Shown here in pieces: positions 15,814 through 25,139 of a stretch of DNA of 64,000 nucleotides. The number at the start of each line of letters is the position of its first letter. Position 1 is the stretch's first letter. The notes under the pieces are model-generated. The model had not been told where the DNA came from, made no database searches, and was given only the letters and a program-made list of their open reading frames with translations. The stretch comes from Caldilineales bacterium (GTDB lineage: Bacteria; Chloroflexota; Anaerolineae; J102): contig JAGFJG010000090.1 of NCBI GenBank assembly GCA_024102915.1, positions 1 to 64,000 of the forward strand. The letters are read 5' to 3'. Made by a program: the position numbers and the translations under genes.

Positions 15814-17355
15814 ATGAAAAGCCTTGGCCAGTTGGCGGCCGCGCTCGGCCTCGCCGCCGACCAACCCGACATCCCCATTACGTCAATCGAATCTGATTCG
15901 CGCAAGGTGCAGCCCGGCTCGCTTTTCGTGGCCTATCGCGGCGTAAGCGTGGACGGCCATCGCTTCATCCCGCAGGCCATCGCCAACGGCGCCACCGCCA
16001 TCATCGGCGAACTTCCCATAGCCGAACTCGAATCCCCAATCCCCGATCTTCCCTATTTCCCCGTCCCCAACGCCCGCCGCGCCCTCGCCATGCTTGCCGC
16101 CGCCTGGGAGGATAATCCCAGCCGCTCCCTCGGCGTGATCGGCGTCACCGGCACCGATGGCAAGACCACTACCAGCAATCTGATCCATAGCCTGTTGGCG
16201 GCTGCCGACCTGCCCGCGGGATTGTTGACCACGGTCAATGCCCGCATCGGCGGCCTGACGCTGGACACCGGCCTGCACACCACCACGCCCGACGCCCCGG
16301 ACATGCAGCGTTATTTGCGACAGATGGCGGAAGCGGGCAACCAATGGGCGGTGATCGAGACGACTTCGCATGGCCTCAGCCAGTGGCGTGTGGCCGGGAT
16401 CGACTACGACATCGCCGTGTACACCAATGTTACGCACGAGCATATGGACGAGCACGGCGATTACGACGGTTATCTGGTGGCCAAGGCCAGATTGCTCGAA
16501 CTTCAGGCGATCAGCCCGGCCAAACCGGGCATCCCGCGGGCCGTGATCCTCAACGCCGACGACCGCAGCTATCCCCGGCTGCTGGCCTTCGACCCTGCCG
16601 GCGCGTTCAGCTATGGCATCGATGGCGGCGACATTCGGGCGGAAGACATCATCGAAAATCCCGATGGCTTGCAATTCACAATTCGATCGGACATGCGCCC
16701 GCCGCTGATCGTGCAAACGCCCCTGGTGGGGCGGTTCAATGTGTACAATTGTCTGGCCGCCGCTGCCGTGGGTTTCACACTGGGATTGTCCGGTGACACG
16801 ATTCAGGCCGGGCTGGCGCAGATGGCCGGGATTCCGGGACGGATGGAGCGGATCGAGCGCGGCCAGGATTTCATCGCCATCGTCGATTTCGCCCACACGC
16901 CCTTCGCTTTGGAAGCCGCCCTCAACACAGCCCGCACGCTGACATCGGGCAAGGTGATCTGTGTGTTCGGTTCAGCCGGTTTGCGCGACGTGGCTAAGCG
17001 CCGAATGATGGGCGAGATAGCCGGGCGGCTGGCCGACCTCACCGTCATCACCGCCGAAGACCCGCGCACCGAAGATTTGCAATCGATCATGTCCATCAGC
17101 CAGCATGCCTGCGAAGAAATGGGCGGCAATGCGCTATGCGAAGGTGATCGTTACACGGCGATGCAAGTTGCAATCGCTCAGGCCCAGCCCGGCGATGTCG
17201 TGATCGTGTGCGGAAAAGGGCATGAACAATCGATGTGTTTTGGCGTGATCGAATACCCCTGGGACGACCGCATCGCCCTAACTCACGCCCTGGATGCGCA
17301 CCTGGGCCAGGCGACTGACCCCCCGCCATTGTTGCTGCCGACTTACAAAACGTGA
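15814..17355 (+). CDS. murE: UDP-N-acetylmuramyl-tripeptide synthetase MurE
   Basis: Mur ligase of 513 residues that adds the third peptide residue (diaminopimelate or lysine) to UDP-MurNAc-L-Ala-D-Glu in peptidoglycan synthesis. The N-terminal domain has SDSRKVQPGSLFVAYRG; the central ATPase has GVTGTDGKTTTSNL (about 109-122), TTSHGLSQWRV and YTNVTHEHMDEHG; the C-terminal domain has DFAHTPFALEAAL, GSAGLRDVAKRRMMGE and VVIVCGKGHEQS. Many MurE enzymes have DNPR in the substrate loop; here AEDPRTED is seen, so the amino acid specificity cannot be decided. The rest of the dcw cluster is not in the window. Confidence 0.93.
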   Translation: MKSLGQLAAALGLAADQPDIPITSIESDSRKVQPGSLFVAYRGVSVDGHRFIPQAIANGATAIIGELPIAELESPIPDLPYFPVPNARRALAMLAAAWEDNPSRSLGVIGVTGTDGKTTTSNLIHSLLAAADLPAGLLTTVNARIGGLTLDTGLHTTTPDAPDMQRYLRQMAEAGNQWAVIETTSHGLSQWRVAGIDYDIAVYTNVTHEHMDEHGDYDGYLVAKARLLELQAISPAKPGIPRAVILNADDRSYPRLLAFDPAGAFSYGIDGGDIRAEDIIENPDGLQFTIRSDMRPPLIVQTPLVGRFNVYNCLAAAAVGFTLGLSGDTIQAGLAQMAGIPGRMERIERGQDFIAIVDFAHTPFALEAALNTARTLTSGKVICVFGSAGLRDVAKRRMMGEIAGRLADLTVITAEDPRTEDLQSIMSISQHACEEMGGNALCEGDRYTAMQVAIAQAQPGDVVIVCGKGHEQSMCFGVIEYPWDDRIALTHALDAHLGQATDPPPLLLPTYKT

Positions 17356-17384
17356 TGCGTGTCACGTGAAAAATAAAGACACCC

Positions 17385-17426
17385 GACTCATCTCGCCGGA
17401 GCGCTTTTTGTTTTTTGTGATGAGTC
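17385..17426. terminator. Hairpin between convergent murE and membrane-protein gene
   Basis: GACTCATC (17385-17392) pairs with GATGAGTC (17419-17426) around a 26-nt loop rich in T. It lies between convergent genes, so termination is plausible, but the loop is long and the call is weak. Confidence 0.35.
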
Positions 17427-17463
17427 TGCGGTTATTCGCGTCCAAATAGCGCGCTTCGGATAG

Positions 17464-18033
17464 TCATCGACTTGATTTTGGCCCAGGTTTATTGGGTTTT
17501 GCGCTCTGACCACTGGTTTTCTTTCGGCTTTTGGTCGTTTTGGTCGATGCCGTGCGACTGAAAGAAGCAGCGCTTGCGCCGGACTGAGTTGGAGGCGTGG
17601 GGCTGGATTGTGATCTGGACGAACCGCTGGATCTCGAGTTTCGAGGCATGCGGCTCTGCACCTGTTTCCATTGCTCCCGCTGCTGGATAAAGACTTCCAG
17701 CATGATGAACAAAGCGGCTGCAACCAACACCAGCACCCAATCCAGCACGCGGAACACGCGCAGGGTGAGGAGGATGGCGACGAAGAGCCCCGCCCATAGT
17801 CCCTGGCGCACCGCCATCCGATTCAATTTGGAATCGTCCCTATCCGGCGTGATGCGGCGTTGCAGGGTTCTCCACAGGGGCGCGGTCGTTCCGCCGACTG
17901 CGATGATGACCAGCGGTATCGCCAGGGCCTGGTAGGAGCGCAGCGGTTCAAGATAATTGAACATCAATGCCAAACCTACCCAGGCCAGGATCGCAATCAA
18001 AATGCTGAGGGCGACAAAAGTTCGAGTTGACAT
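17464..18033 (-). CDS. Membrane protein with basic Ser-rich tail, function unknown
   Basis: Protein of 189 residues. Residues 1-120 hold four predicted membrane segments (about 5-26, 35-52, 76-95 and 97-115). The last 65 residues are a low-complexity basic tail rich in Ser, Lys and Arg, probably cytoplasmic and disordered. I recognise no family. It starts 7 nt after the stop of the secreted subtilisin gene on the same strand, so the two may share a transcript. Confidence 0.65.
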   Translation of the reverse strand: MSTRTFVALSILIAILAWVGLALMFNYLEPLRSYQALAIPLVIIAVGGTTAPLWRTLQRRITPDRDDSKLNRMAVRQGLWAGLFVAILLTLRVFRVLDWVLVLVAAALFIMLEVFIQQREQWKQVQSRMPRNSRSSGSSRSQSSPTPPTQSGASAASFSRTASTKTTKSRKKTSGQSAKPNKPGPKSSR

Positions 18034-18040
18034 GGGGGGA

Positions 18041-19954
18041 TCAGTTGATCAAACGGGGGAGGAAAACGGGCGGGCGGCTGGCGCAAAGGCGGACGCTGTC
18101 GATCTGAAATCGGGTGGGGAGGGTGTCGATGGCGTTCTGAGCCTGGAACCAGAGCTCTACAGAGCCAGTTTGTTTAAGCAGATCGAGCTCAGAAGGCGAC
18201 AGCACGTGCAACGCCTGATCCCACGAGGCGGAAGCGCCAATATTGCTGGCATGAAGCAAAGAGATCAGCGGATCGCCTTGCGGCGTTTGCAGCCAGGCCG
18301 ATAGATGATCCCGGCCAGGATTCATCGGATCGGTTCCCCAGCCGGTATCTGCGCTATCGGCCCACAGGGCGAACGACATAGTGATAGTATAGACGTCGGG
18401 GGGGATGGTCACAACCTGGCTGGCCGCAGCCTCCGCTCCCGGCTGGTCGGTCAGAAAGAGCGATTGCTCTCCCGTCGCAGCCAGGGTGTTTGTCAAACTG
18501 GCCGAGCCTGACAACGCCCAGCTTGAGGAATCCGCTGCTTCAAAATCGCCATCCTGAATCAATTCCACACAGGTTTCCGGCCAGATCACAGAGGGCAGCC
18601 AGTCGGGGGGCGAAACGGGGTCATCGCTGGGCGCGGTCGCCTGTACGGCGGCGAAAGCATCCACACGCCCGTGTCCGAACGCATTATCCCAACCCACCGC
18701 GCCCAGATCAGCGGCTGTCGATTCCAGGATTTGGCGCACCTGGGCCGGGCTCAGGGTGGGATTGATGCTGAGGATGAGGGCGGCGACGCCAGCGACGTGG
18801 GGCGAGGCCATGCTGGTCCCGCTCAGTGGCCGATAACTGCCCGACGGGGAAAGCGACCAGATGCTGACGCCAGGGGCGGAAATGTCCAGAAAAGCGCCTC
18901 GATTGGAGAAGCTGGCGTAACCATCTTTGGCCGTTGTGGCTCCGACGGCGATGGCGGCTTCGTGGGCGGCCGGCCAATGATAAGCATCCCGACCGTCATT
19001 GCCTGCGGCGGCCACCACCACCACGCCATGCGAGACGGCGTACTCGACCGCCATTTGCTCGCCCCGGCTGTAGGCATTGCTCCCCAGGCTAAGGTTGATC
19101 ACCCTGGCCCCCATATCGGTGGCATAGAGGAGCGACTTCACTTCATCGGCGAAAGTGCCGAGCGCCTGGCCGTTGATAGACGCGAAAACGCCGATGGGCA
19201 TGATCTGGACTTTGGGAGCGATGCCGGCAATGCCGATGCCGTTATTGAAGCGGGCGGCGATGATGCCCGACACATGGCTGCCATGACCATGCCAGTCGTC
19301 AACATTGGCCGAATTCGCCGCAAAGTTCCAGCCGATGATGTCGTCGATCAGTCCGTTCTGATCGTCGTCCACGCCGTTGCCCGGAATTTCCCCCGGGTTC
19401 TGCCAGATCGCTCCCGCCATATCCTCATGGTCGAGATCGACGCCGCTATCGATCACGGCGACCACGATCTCTTTGCGGCCGCGAGCCGTATCCCAGGCTG
19501 CGACCATGTTCATCCGGTTGAGATAACCGCCGACGCTGAGGCTATCGTTGGCGGCATAGTTGAGATAATAGGGATCGTCAGGCTCGTAATCGGGGAAAAG
19601 ATAATAGTTGGGTTCAGCGAATTCCACGCTCGGATCGGCGTTGACCGCTGCCAGGGTTGTGGCTAGGTCATCGTCGGAGCGGTAAACAACCATGTCCAAT
19701 TCGGCGATTTCATCGACGAGTAAAGCACTGCTGAGCGCGTCCGGTCGGGTGATGCCCAAAGCCTGGATCTGGTCGTCCCTGTATCGCACCATGATTTCGC
19801 CCGGCGCATGGGGATGCTGAAGTTGTGTTTGCCAATAAACCGCATCCGTCACCCCAGGGGCGGCAACGGTATTCGATACAACAGCCTGCCACAATCCGGC
19901 CAACAGGAGCAGACCGCATAACAGAATGTAGAGGCGTTGGGATAAGCCAGTCAT
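18041..19954 (-). CDS. Secreted subtilisin-family (S8) protease with C-terminal binding-like domain
   Basis: Exported serine protease of 637 residues. The N-terminus is a signal peptide (hydrophobic stretch about 8-28). A pro-region follows (EIMVRYRDDQIQ, then VNADPSVEFAEPNYY). Triad: Asp169 in AVIDSGVDLDHED, His224 in WHGHGSHVSG and Ser381 in SGTSMASPHVAG. The insert NGVDDDQNGLIDD looks like a calcium site. From about 450 there is a beta-rich, jelly-roll-like domain (DGDFEAADSSSWALSGSA). The chain ends in PVFLPRLIN, resembling the tail of the multiheme cytochrome at 50398. Likely role: extracellular protein breakdown. Confidence 0.93.
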   Translation of the reverse strand: MTGLSQRLYILLCGLLLLAGLWQAVVSNTVAAPGVTDAVYWQTQLQHPHAPGEIMVRYRDDQIQALGITRPDALSSALLVDEIAELDMVVYRSDDDLATTLAAVNADPSVEFAEPNYYLFPDYEPDDPYYLNYAANDSLSVGGYLNRMNMVAAWDTARGRKEIVVAVIDSGVDLDHEDMAGAIWQNPGEIPGNGVDDDQNGLIDDIIGWNFAANSANVDDWHGHGSHVSGIIAARFNNGIGIAGIAPKVQIMPIGVFASINGQALGTFADEVKSLLYATDMGARVINLSLGSNAYSRGEQMAVEYAVSHGVVVVAAAGNDGRDAYHWPAAHEAAIAVGATTAKDGYASFSNRGAFLDISAPGVSIWSLSPSGSYRPLSGTSMASPHVAGVAALILSINPTLSPAQVRQILESTAADLGAVGWDNAFGHGRVDAFAAVQATAPSDDPVSPPDWLPSVIWPETCVELIQDGDFEAADSSSWALSGSASLTNTLAATGEQSLFLTDQPGAEAAASQVVTIPPDVYTITMSFALWADSADTGWGTDPMNPGRDHLSAWLQTPQGDPLISLLHASNIGASASWDQALHVLSPSELDLLKQTGSVELWFQAQNAIDTLPTRFQIDSVRLCASRPPVFLPRLIN

Positions 19955-19991
19955 GGACGACCGCCGGCAATGCCGATAAGCCGTTGTCGGT

Positions 19992-19997
19992 TATAAT
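19992..19997 (+). promoter_or_regulatory. -10 box upstream of rsmD
   Basis: A perfect TATAAT lies in the divergent gap between the subtilisin gene and rsmD, about 70 nt before the rsmD start. No good -35 is seen. Confidence 0.4.
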
Positions 19998-20065
19998 GGC
20001 GAGATGATGCGCTTCGCTCACCCCGAAGGTTCGTTTTCGGCAAATCAGGCCCGGAGGTCATCGCC

Positions 20066-20626
20066 ATGCGTGTGATCGCCGGCGTGGCCAAGGGCAGAAG
20101 ATTGGAATCTGTGCCCGGCGATTCCACACGCCCCATCACCGACCGGGCCAAGGAAGCGCTGTTCGACATTCTGAGCACGCATATCGTGGGCGCACGATTT
20201 CTCGATTTGTTCGGCGGCACAGGGGGGGTCGGCATCGAAGCGCTTAGCCGGGGGGCGGACGAGGTGATTTTCGTGGAGCGTTCGGCGGTCGCCCTCAAGG
20301 TGCTGGGACGCAATTTGCAGCATACGGGGCTGGCCCCGCGGGCGCATGTTGTCCGCCAGGATGCTTTCAAATATCTGACATTGCCCGACATCGGCGCTTT
20401 CGATTTCATCTTCGTGGCCCCGCCTCAGTACCAGGAGTTATGGCAACAAGCCTTGGCGCGCGTCGACGCCCGACCACACTTGCTGAACCCGGCCGCTGAA
20501 GTCATCGTGCAGATCCACCCGAAGGAATTCAAAGAACTGGAGTTTGCGAATTTGCGGCGGTTTGACACGCGACGATATGGGGGAGTGCAACTCGATTTCT
20601 ATGGTTTGAAGGTGGAAGATTCGTGA
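20066..20626 (+). CDS. rsmD: 16S rRNA guanine-N2 methyltransferase RsmD
   Basis: S-adenosylmethionine-dependent methyltransferase of 186 residues, corresponding to the enzyme that modifies G966 of 16S rRNA. The start MRVIAGVAKGRRLESVPG, then TRPITDRAKEALFDIL and FLDLFGGTGGVGIEALSRGAD, are RsmD signatures. The catalytic motif IV, usually DPPY or DPPF, reads VAPPQY here, so the first Asp is replaced by Ala while Pro-Pro is kept. The ATG at 20066 has a GGAGG-like site upstream. The stop directly abuts the convergent coiled-coil gene. Confidence 0.88.
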   Translation: MRVIAGVAKGRRLESVPGDSTRPITDRAKEALFDILSTHIVGARFLDLFGGTGGVGIEALSRGADEVIFVERSAVALKVLGRNLQHTGLAPRAHVVRQDAFKYLTLPDIGAFDFIFVAPPQYQELWQQALARVDARPHLLNPAAEVIVQIHPKEFKELEFANLRRFDTRRYGGVQLDFYGLKVEDS

Positions 20627-22120
20627 TTACTCGCTCTGGTCGGCGAAGTTGACTTCGACCAGCCGGTCGGGGCGAGCGCTGACATTCACATAGTTGGGCG
20701 TGACGGAAGTGGAGCCATCGGCGTCCATCTCCACCACGAAGTAAAGCCCTGGCCGGACATTGGCGAAAAGATAGCGCCCGTCCGGGCCGGTGACGACTGT
20801 AGCGATCTCGCGGTCAGAGGGGTCGCGCAGGATGACAGTGATGCCGGACAACGCTTTGTCGCCCTGGTCAGGGATGCGGCTGTGGTTGCGGTCATCGTAA
20901 ACGAGGCCGAAGATATGGCTTTGTTCCGGTTCCGGGTAAGTGATGGGGGTATCGGCCGGGAAACGCTGCAAGGCGGGCGTCCCCGTGAATGGTTCGTCCA
21001 CTGCCGGCGCGGGCGTTGCCGTAACCGGCGGCTCACTGCTCGGAGTCGCCTCCACCGGGGCGCTGACCGTGGGCGACGGCGCAATGGTGGCCGGAGGTTG
21101 CTCGTTTGGTGATGCGGTTGCGCCTGCACCGATGCCGCCGCTGGCCTGTTCCAACGCCTGGCGCAGGCTGCCGACGAAGTTATCAAAGCGTTTGGCCGTG
21201 CTGTCCAGTTCGGCAATGCGAGCGGTGATGACGGCGACAGCTTCCTGCAACGATATGTCGTTGTTCACGAGTTGCTGCAAAGTGGAATCGACCGTCACCA
21301 TTACGGCCTGAATGTCGTTGACCTCAGTGCCGATGGAATCGACATTACCACCAAGGGCATCCACCTGGTCGCTCTGGCTCATCACTTCACTTTCGAGCAC
21401 GCCCATGCGCTCACCCGCGTCGGCCAGGTTGCCGTCCAGGTTGGAGAGCCTTTCATCTGTTGCGGCGGCGGCGGCGGAAGTCTGATCCAGCGCATCGCTC
21501 AAATCTGAGAGTTGGCCCTGCAGGGCGGCGATTTGCTCCCCCTGACCCTGCATCTCCGCCCCCACCTCGTTCAGGCGGGCATCGAGTGTCGCCACGCTGT
21601 CCAGGTTTTTGCCTGACACCTGTTTGACGCCATCCATGTCCTGGCGGAGTGTGGCGACATCGCTCTGCAACAACAGGAAGCGTTCATGTTGTGAAAAATC
21701 GAGGGTGCCATTGATCAACAACAAAATCAATAGCGACAACAGCGCGCCCAGCAGAGCGGCCAGTAGAATTGTCAGGAAGCTGCGGGAACGAGAATTATCC
21801 GGGGAGGCGACTGGCCTCGTTTCGAGGGGGGGAGGGCCTTCATCGGCAGCGGGCGGAGGCGGTGCGGTGGCCAGGACGGTTGCTTCAGCCGGGGCGACTC
21901 CAGCATCGTCGGCTGCCAGGAAGCCGTTTTCCGCCTCGGCCTCGATTTCGGCAGCAGAAGGTTTTGACGAACTTACGCTCTTTGCCGGAGGCGAAGCCGG
22001 TGTGGGTGCGGGGCGCACGACAGCTTCGCCATTGCCTGGGATGATCACGCCAACGCCGCCGATGCTTTCCTCATCTGCATCGGTTTCAGGCTGGTCGTTT
22101 CGTTGGGGTTCGTCAGGCAT
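20627..22120 (-). CDS. Membrane-anchored coiled-coil protein with SdrD/Cna-B-like C-terminal domain
   Basis: Protein of 497 residues. Residues 1-110 are a cytoplasmic Pro/Ala-rich linker, then one membrane segment (about 115-135). Outside, a long coiled coil (about 145-320) shows repeated heptads and LxxLDxNL-type turns. A Thr/Pro/Ser linker follows (about 325-385), then a beta-sandwich domain of the SdrD-B or carboxypeptidase-regulatory type (IFGLVYDDRNHSRIPDQGDKALSGITVILRD, GRYLFANVRPGLYFV). No enzyme motif is seen; a structural or spacer role at the cell surface is likely. The start at 22120 has AAGGAG upstream and lies 17 nt after the dsbB stop. Confidence 0.75.
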   Translation of the reverse strand: MPDEPQRNDQPETDADEESIGGVGVIIPGNGEAVVRPAPTPASPPAKSVSSSKPSAAEIEAEAENGFLAADDAGVAPAEATVLATAPPPPAADEGPPPLETRPVASPDNSRSRSFLTILLAALLGALLSLLILLLINGTLDFSQHERFLLLQSDVATLRQDMDGVKQVSGKNLDSVATLDARLNEVGAEMQGQGEQIAALQGQLSDLSDALDQTSAAAAATDERLSNLDGNLADAGERMGVLESEVMSQSDQVDALGGNVDSIGTEVNDIQAVMVTVDSTLQQLVNNDISLQEAVAVITARIAELDSTAKRFDNFVGSLRQALEQASGGIGAGATASPNEQPPATIAPSPTVSAPVEATPSSEPPVTATPAPAVDEPFTGTPALQRFPADTPITYPEPEQSHIFGLVYDDRNHSRIPDQGDKALSGITVILRDPSDREIATVVTGPDGRYLFANVRPGLYFVVEMDADGSTSVTPNYVNVSARPDRLVEVNFADQSE

Positions 22121-22137
22121 TTGAAGTTCTCCTTGGC

Positions 22138-22581
22138 TTAATCTTCCTCGTCTTCGATTTCTTCGTCGTGCGAGCCGGTGAGGAAGACGACCATGGCGAT
22201 GGTAATGATCAGGAAGGCGGTGAGGGCCAGGAAGGGGATGGTGATGAATCCCAGCCAATTGATCCAGATGCCCGAACAGGGCACGCCGCTGGAGCAGGCT
22301 TTGATGCCGCCTTCGAAGAGGTCGGTTTTTTGCAGCAGGTAATGGTACGACGAAACAAAGATGCCAAAGACCGAAAATGGCAGGACGTAGAGAGGCAGTC
22401 CATCGTCTTTGCGCAAGATGCCGACAAGAATGATGACGGACAATGGGTACATCAGGATGCGCTGATACCAGCACAAAGTACAGGGAATGAAGCCGGCGAC
22501 TTCGCTGAAATAAAGGCTACCCAGCATGGCTGTCCAGGCGGCAATGAGGGCGATGTATAAGCTGAGGCGTTCGATGCGCAT
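22138..22581 (-). CDS. DsbB/BdbC-type disulfide bond formation protein
   Basis: Quinone-linked thiol oxidase of 147 residues with four membrane segments. The first cysteine pair is in [15 protein letters not shown] and the second in CSSGVPC, the arrangement of DsbB/BdbC proteins that reoxidise an exported DsbA-like partner. The C-terminus is highly acidic (EEIEDEED). The start at 22581 is chosen because the upstream extension reads into low-complexity GTTGG repeats. No dsbA is adjacent. It sits in a minus-strand envelope group between a transglycosylase and a coiled-coil membrane protein. Confidence 0.85.
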   Translation of the reverse strand: MRIERLSLYIALIAAWTAMLGSLYFSEVAGFIPCTLCWYQRILMYPLSVIILVGILRKDDGLPLYVLPFSVFGIFVSSYHYLLQKTDLFEGGIKACSSGVPCSGIWINWLGFITIPFLALTAFLIITIAMVVFLTGSHDEEIEDEED

Positions 22582-22585
22582 GTGG

Positions 22586-22630
22586 GGTTGAAGTTGGAAA
22601 GTTGGCGGGTGGGGTGGCGGGGTGGTTGAG
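22586..22630. repeat. Low-complexity GTTGG/GGTGG repeat
   Basis: The gap between the transglycosylase and dsbB genes consists of short degenerate direct units (GAAGTTGGAAAGTTGGCGGG, then GGTGGCGGGGTGG). It has no inverted arm. Confidence 0.5.
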
Positions 22631-22657
22631 GAGGCGTTAGTCAAGCTGCCAGTAATG

Positions 22658-23110
22658 TCATGATACGGCTGGCGTTTCTGAAGCAGCCAGGGCTCTGGCT
22701 TCGGCTCCAAGCAAGATGTTGATGGCGTAATCCTGGCGAACTTCGGGGATGTCGGCCCAGCCTTTGCCGCCTTCGATCAGCTTTTGGACATTGCCCGGCC
22801 CCCAGTTATAGGCCACCAGCACCCAGTGGTCGCCGGTCAATTGCAGTTTGTCGCTGAGGAATTTGCGCAGGTAGGTGAGGTACGCGCAGGCTACGCGGAT
22901 GTTGCTCTCAGGATCGAATGGATCGTAGACCTTGACTTTAGGCGCCCATTCGCTCCAGGTGGCGGGCACGATCTGCATCACGCCCATGTCATTGGCTTTG
23001 CCGATCGCCATCGGATCCCATTTGCTTTCGCGCCAGCCTTGCTCGGCCAGCGTGTGCTTATCCAACTTGTACTCGGCGGCGATTCTGGCGAAAAGCTCTT
23101 CGTAATCCAT
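22658..23110 (-). CDS. Lytic transglycosylase (SLT domain)
   Basis: Protein of 150 residues consisting of little more than one SLT/goose-lysozyme-like domain that cleaves peptidoglycan glycan strands. The catalytic Glu is in [11 protein letters not shown], followed by [13 protein letters not shown], the [14 protein letters not shown] helix and AYNWGPGNV. No signal peptide is visible, unusual for a cell-wall enzyme; an upstream start or a non-classical route is possible. It leads the minus-strand group with dsbB and the coiled-coil protein. Confidence 0.85.
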   Translation of the reverse strand: MDYEELFARIAAEYKLDKHTLAEQGWRESKWDPMAIGKANDMGVMQIVPATWSEWAPKVKVYDPFDPESNIRVACAYLTYLRKFLSDKLQLTGDHWVLVAYNWGPGNVQKLIEGGKGWADIPEVRQDYAINILLGAEARALAASETPAVS

Positions 23111-23269
23111 AGATCGTCCCAGGTCATTGCGGGGGATGGCAGTCGCGGATTTCAGTATCGAAACTTAAAGATCCAAAACCGCGACAATGACTGCGCAATG
23201 AGTGTGCGCCGATTATAACATTCCCCCGTCAATTTGATAACTGGGTCGAGAGCCTGGAAGCCCAACCCT

Positions 23270-23298
23270 TTGTATCGGGTATGGCTGCGTGCTACAAT
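23270..23298 (+). promoter_or_regulatory. Sigma70-type promoter of the aminotransferase gene
   Basis: TTGTAT at 23270-23275 and TACAAT at 23293-23298 with a 17-nt spacer. A GTG at 23289 overlaps the spacer and -10, so translation must begin downstream, at TTG 23337. Confidence 0.65.
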
Positions 23299-23336
23299 CG
23301 GCGCTGTTACGCGGCCCGCATCTTCGAGGATTCAAT

Positions 23337-24536
23337 TTGAACGCAAACAGCCATTTTTCCGCCGCCCGCATTCGGGGTTTTGGCACGACCATCTTTGCCG
23401 AGTATACCGCTCTGGCTGAGGAACACGGGGCCGTCAACCTGGGCCAGGGCTTTCCCAATTTCCCCGCGCCCGACTTCGTGAAGGAAGCGGCGCGGGATGC
23501 TGTCGCTGCCGATCAGAACCAATATACGCGCTACGGCGGTCACAGCGCTTTGGTGCAGGCCCTGGCCGCTCAGGCGGAGATCGATTTAGGCCGGAGCATC
23601 GATCCGTGGACCGAGATTCAGATCACGTCCGGGGCTACGGCCAGCCTTTTTGCCGCATGCCAGGCATTCCTGGACCCCGGCGACGAGGTGATCCTGTTTG
23701 AGCCATTTTATGACGCCTACCCGGTCGATGTGACCATGGCAGGCGGCGTACCGCGTTTCGTGCCGCTGCATCCGCAGGCCGATGGCGACTGGCGTTACGA
23801 CCCTGACGAACTTCGTACAGCTTTCAGCCCGCGCACCAAGCTGGTATTTCTGAACACGCCGCACAACCCCACCGGCAAGGTCTTCACCCGGCCAGAATTG
23901 GAGGAGATCGCCGGATTGTGTCAGGCTTACGATGCCCTGGTCGTCGCCGACGAGGTGTACGAGCGCATGATTTTCGATGGCCGCACGATGGGGCGCATCG
24001 CTACGATTCCGGGCATGTGGGAGCGCACGATCAGCATCGGTTCCGCCGGGAAGTCGTTCTCGGTCACGGGCTGGAAAATAGGTTGGAGCATCGGGCCGTC
24101 GCCACTGATCGCCGCCATCCGTTCCGTCAGCCAATGGATGGTGTTCAGCGTGGCCACGCCCTTGCAGGCGGCTGTGGCTCAGGCCGTGTCGCTGGCCCCC
24201 AGCGCGGGGTATTACGAGGAACTCGCAAGCATGTATCAGGCCAAGCGCGACCGCATGGGCGAAATCCTGGACGCCGCAAACCTGAAGCCATTAACCCCCG
24301 ATGCCACCTATTTCACCATTGCCGACACATCCGCCTACCATTTCACCGATGACGACGCGTTCTGCCGGTGGCTGACCGCCAAGATCGGCGTGAACGCCAT
24401 CCCTCCCAGTGCGTTTTATAGTTCAGCCCACAAAGGTCTGGCTCGCCATCTGGCCCGGTTCTGTTTCTGCAAAACGGATGAGACATTGGACGCCGCCGCC
24501 GAACGCCTGCAACAGTTGAGCCGGGCAGGAGGATAG
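23337..24536 (+). CDS. Class I/II pyridoxal-phosphate aminotransferase
   Basis: Fold-type I aminotransferase of 399 residues, closest in motif to the methionine/kynurenine aminotransferase (YbdL/KAT) group: GFGTTIFAEYTALAEEHGAVNLGQGFPNF at the start, TSGATASLFAACQAF, LNTPHNPTGKVF, VVADEVYERMIFDG, and the PLP lysine in SIGSAGKSFSVTGWKIGW. It probably transfers amino groups between a hydrophobic or sulfur amino acid and a keto acid. TTG at 23337 has GAGGA 6 nt upstream and lies after the promoter. The uracil-DNA glycosylase gene follows after 3 nt. Confidence 0.9.
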   Translation: MNANSHFSAARIRGFGTTIFAEYTALAEEHGAVNLGQGFPNFPAPDFVKEAARDAVAADQNQYTRYGGHSALVQALAAQAEIDLGRSIDPWTEIQITSGATASLFAACQAFLDPGDEVILFEPFYDAYPVDVTMAGGVPRFVPLHPQADGDWRYDPDELRTAFSPRTKLVFLNTPHNPTGKVFTRPELEEIAGLCQAYDALVVADEVYERMIFDGRTMGRIATIPGMWERTISIGSAGKSFSVTGWKIGWSIGPSPLIAAIRSVSQWMVFSVATPLQAAVAQAVSLAPSAGYYEELASMYQAKRDRMGEILDAANLKPLTPDATYFTIADTSAYHFTDDDAFCRWLTAKIGVNAIPPSAFYSSAHKGLARHLARFCFCKTDETLDAAAERLQQLSRAGG

Positions 24537-24539
24537 CGA

Positions 24540-25139
24540 TTGCGGGTAATCGAACTGCAAGCGAATCTCCGCCGCTGCCAGCGCTGCCTGGAAGCCGGAT
24601 ATGAGATTCAGGGCCCGCCGGTGTTTTCCGGGAAGGCCGGGGCCAGATTGATGCTGGTGGGCCAGGCTCCGGGCAGGTTTGACGGCGACAATGCCGACAA
24701 ACCCTTCAGCGGCACAGCCGGCTCGCGATTGTTCCAATGGTTGGCGCAGGCAGGCTGGCCGGAGGCGGAGTTTCGCTCGAAGTTTTACATGACATCGATA
24801 ACCAAGTGCTTTCCGGGGACGAATAAGTCAGGTCGCGGCGATCGTGCGCCCAGCCGGGCGGAGATATCTCTTTGTAGCGATTGGCTGGAGGCGGAAGTAA
24901 CCCTGATCGACCCGGAGGTCATCCTGCCGGTGGGCAGTCTGGCCATCGCCCGTTTTCTGGGTTCAGGTCGCAGACTGGTCGATGTGATCGGTCAGCGCTT
25001 TCAAATCGAAGGTCGCATAGTCATCCCTTTGCCTCATCCCTCCGGCGCTTCATCGTGGACGCAATATCCGGAGAATCGACCGTTGCTCGCCGCCGCGCTG
25101 ACGCACTTAGCCACAGTGCGTAGGGAACTGGCGTTATGA
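24540..25139 (+). CDS. Uracil-DNA glycosylase family protein (type 4/5-like, Fe-S)
   Basis: Base-excision-repair glycosylase-like protein of 199 residues. Motif A is in LMLVGQAPGRFD, followed by FSGTAGSRLFQWL, and the C-terminal motif is PLPHPSGAS. Four cysteines (CQRC at 13-16, TKCFPG, SLCSDW) could hold the 4Fe-4S cluster of family 4/5 enzymes. The start is TTG at 24540, with AGGAGG about 7 nt upstream, 3 nt after the aminotransferase stop. Substrate preference (uracil or other deaminated bases) cannot be read from sequence. Confidence 0.82.
   Translation: MRVIELQANLRRCQRCLEAGYEIQGPPVFSGKAGARLMLVGQAPGRFDGDNADKPFSGTAGSRLFQWLAQAGWPEAEFRSKFYMTSITKCFPGTNKSGRGDRAPSRAEISLCSDWLEAEVTLIDPEVILPVGSLAIARFLGSGRRLVDVIGQRFQIEGRIVIPLPHPSGASSWTQYPENRPLLAAALTHLATVRRELAL

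Noticed and set aside
18671-19666. 331-codon frame antisense to the secreted subtilisin
   Set aside because: The minus strand carries a full catalytic triad and signal peptide; the plus frame is low-complexity Gly/Asp/His.
22121-22474. N-terminal extension of the coiled-coil protein to 22474
   Set aside because: These codons overlap the dsbB gene in another frame and read as His/Arg-rich noise; the ATG at 22120 has a good ribosome site.
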